The notes under the pieces: model-generated
Database searches by the model: none
Seen by the model: only the letters and a program-made list of their open reading frames with translations
Told to the model about the DNA's origin: nothing
DNA from: Archegozetes longisetosus
Taxonomy: Eukaryota; Arthropoda; Arachnida; Sarcoptiformes; Trhypochthoniidae
Direction of reading: 5' to 3'
DNA: 64,000 bases
Assembly (NCBI GenBank): GCA_018873245.2
Contig: JAEMBT020000005.1
Coordinates: 228,001-292,000, forward strand
Program-made: the position numbers and the translations under genes
Shown here: positions 62,428-64,000 of the stretch, piece after piece
Numbering within the stretch: position 1 is the stretch's first letter
Layout of the letters: the number at the start of each line of letters is the position of its first letter

Positions 62428-64000
62428 CTTGTTGCTTGTCAGTTCAACAGAGATCGATTTATAAACTTGCAACTAATAAGTTGGTTCTGATCTTTTATAC
62501 TTCAATTTTATACTCAGTTTCAATGATGACCTTCGCAAATATAACTTTTGACTTTAAAATCGGTGCAAATTCTAAATTTTTTTATCTTATATTTGCTTAA
62601 AATATAATCTTTATCAACACCATATTAAAAGTATTGGCACAAAACTATTTTAAAATTCCGAAAAATGCTTATTTACCATTCAGTGTTTATTTTCTGTTCT
62701 ATCGAAGTGCTTTTTTCCAGATTAAATATTGACAAACCGCGTCAATTGTTCTGCTAAAAAATACACATATTTTTTACTCAGATGTGTTCCATTTTTAATA
62801 TTGAATATTCGGAGATAAGTTCTTGTTATTAAACTGTAAGATATTTGATGCATGTATTTGAATAATCTAATCTAATTGACTCATAAAATTGTTGCAATAA
62901 CTTAGGTTAAGTTTCTTAAAATAGATATGTTTTTCGTTATTGAAGGCGTCATAATCCTTATTTTAAAGTCTAATGCAATCAAACATCTTTACAGATGAAA
63001 AAACATCAATCAAAACATTTTGATTAGCTAATCGCAAACTTTAAAATAAAACTTGAATCTTGAAAAAACTTTTCAAGAAAATTTTCAGTTTCTATTGCCT
63101 CTATCAATTTTTACTTCTGAATTTTTATTTTACTGTCGATTGCCAATAAGTCCGATCAATTTTAGGTTAAAGGCTTTGGCCTAACGTTTTGCACATGGTA
63201 TCCAAAAAATCAAACCATTTACTTCGTATCTATTCTCAATATTCGAGCCAGTGTTCAAACTTTTAATATAAATTCTTTTTAACTTTTTCATCTAATGCCC
63301 CTTAAAATACTGTCATTTTTGCAGTTTTATATTCAGTTTGTATGTCAAATTTATAGATGATGTCCTGTTTTAACATGAATCTTTTGATGATAAACTTTTT
63401 TGTTGAATATATTTTGATAAATTTCATATTTATTTGGTCAATAAAAAATTCTATTTTAAGAGTTATAATATATTTACCCACAATGATAAATGTACAGGTA
63501 CCTAAAGTAATATAATACCTTTATGCATATACATCATTAGAATGAGTTTATCTTTTTCCATTCAATCGAAAGCTTTTTTTGTTTTAATAATGTGAATCTA
63601 ATCCTTTAATAACGATGTTGACAAATTTTGTATAAAGGTATTTAACTATTATTACATTTAATTGAATACAAATTAAAGTAGTGACTATCTAACCATTTGA
63701 TTCATAATATTATTGAAACAAAAACACGCTTTTGATTAAGTAGAAAACGACTTCATTTTTAATGATTTTGAGCGTCACTCGGGCTGCTTGGCCCGAAGTT
63801 GCTCGGCTACTAGCTTACTTTAAAAGATTCAAAGTATCATATTGAAAGATTAATATAAATTTAAGCGCTATCAGAACTGATTATTCAGTACAAACTCACT
63901 CACGTGAGAAGCATTGCACAAAATGTACAGTATTTACAGTGAACTTTTACAGTTTACAATATTCTAGATTTGATTATTTAATTTATTGATGACAAGTTAG
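62428..64000. other. Terminal AT-rich region
   Basis: No exon or repeat was recognised up to the window end. Confidence 0.4.

Overview
This is an AT-rich eukaryotic window with about twenty genes on both strands. Most introns are short (roughly 60-110 nt, with GT-AG ends), and many transposon remnants lie between the genes. Gene content (ABCC/MRP transporter, Na/Ca exchanger with Calx-beta domains, cholinesterase-like esterase, DRAM, SLIRP, TRIR, SWT1, glutamate carboxypeptidase II) is animal. The compact introns, abundant mariner/Tc1 and hAT relics and a RING-TRAF-finger gene suggest an arthropod, plausibly an acariform mite; that last step is inference. No bacterial, CRISPR, rRNA or tRNA features were seen. 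All exon borders were read by eye from splice sites, reading phase and family knowledge.

Layout. 0.45-5.8 kb: a complete eight-exon ABCC (MRP1-type) transporter. 7.3-9.3 kb: an EXD2/WRN-like 3'-5' exonuclease tail-to-tail with a DRAM-family gene. 9.5-27 kb: a gene-poor transposon graveyard. It holds a mariner deletion derivative, a foldback element nested in another inverted-repeat element, a composite Tc1/mariner relic, a minisatellite-armed foldback around exon-like sequence, a hAT MITE with a perfect 8-bp duplication, an element with terminal direct repeats and a broken chromodomain ORF, and a 3.1-kb terminal-inverted-repeat element carrying two divergent, decayed non-transposase genes. 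27.6-31.3 kb: a cholinesterase-type esterase tail-to-tail with a 3CxxC zinc-finger (ZAR1/RTP-like) protein that ends in 21 acidic heptapeptide repeats. 32-38.5 kb: a chromodomain protein and a glutamate carboxypeptidase II gene with two alternative first exons. 39-51 kb: a compact cluster with TRIR, SWT1, MsrA, SLIRP and two paralogous genes joining a TPR/SNAP-like region to a U1/CGGBP1-like zinc finger. 53.7-62.5 kb: a secreted, possibly GPI-anchored Cys-rich protein, a Na/Ca exchanger, an inverted pair of nearly identical small Cys-rich secreted-protein genes, and a His-rich peptide gene with an apparent frameshift.

The genes do not form one pathway. Several are arranged as close neighbours (tail-to-tail: exonuclease/DRAM, esterase/3CxxC; head-to-head: TRIR/SWT1, small ORF/SLIRP, the twin Cys-rich genes). 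The strongest candidates for something new are the 23.2-26.3 kb element with its RING-TRAF and Q-rich cargo, the 3CxxC-acidic-repeat fusion, and the paired TPR-zinc-finger genes.
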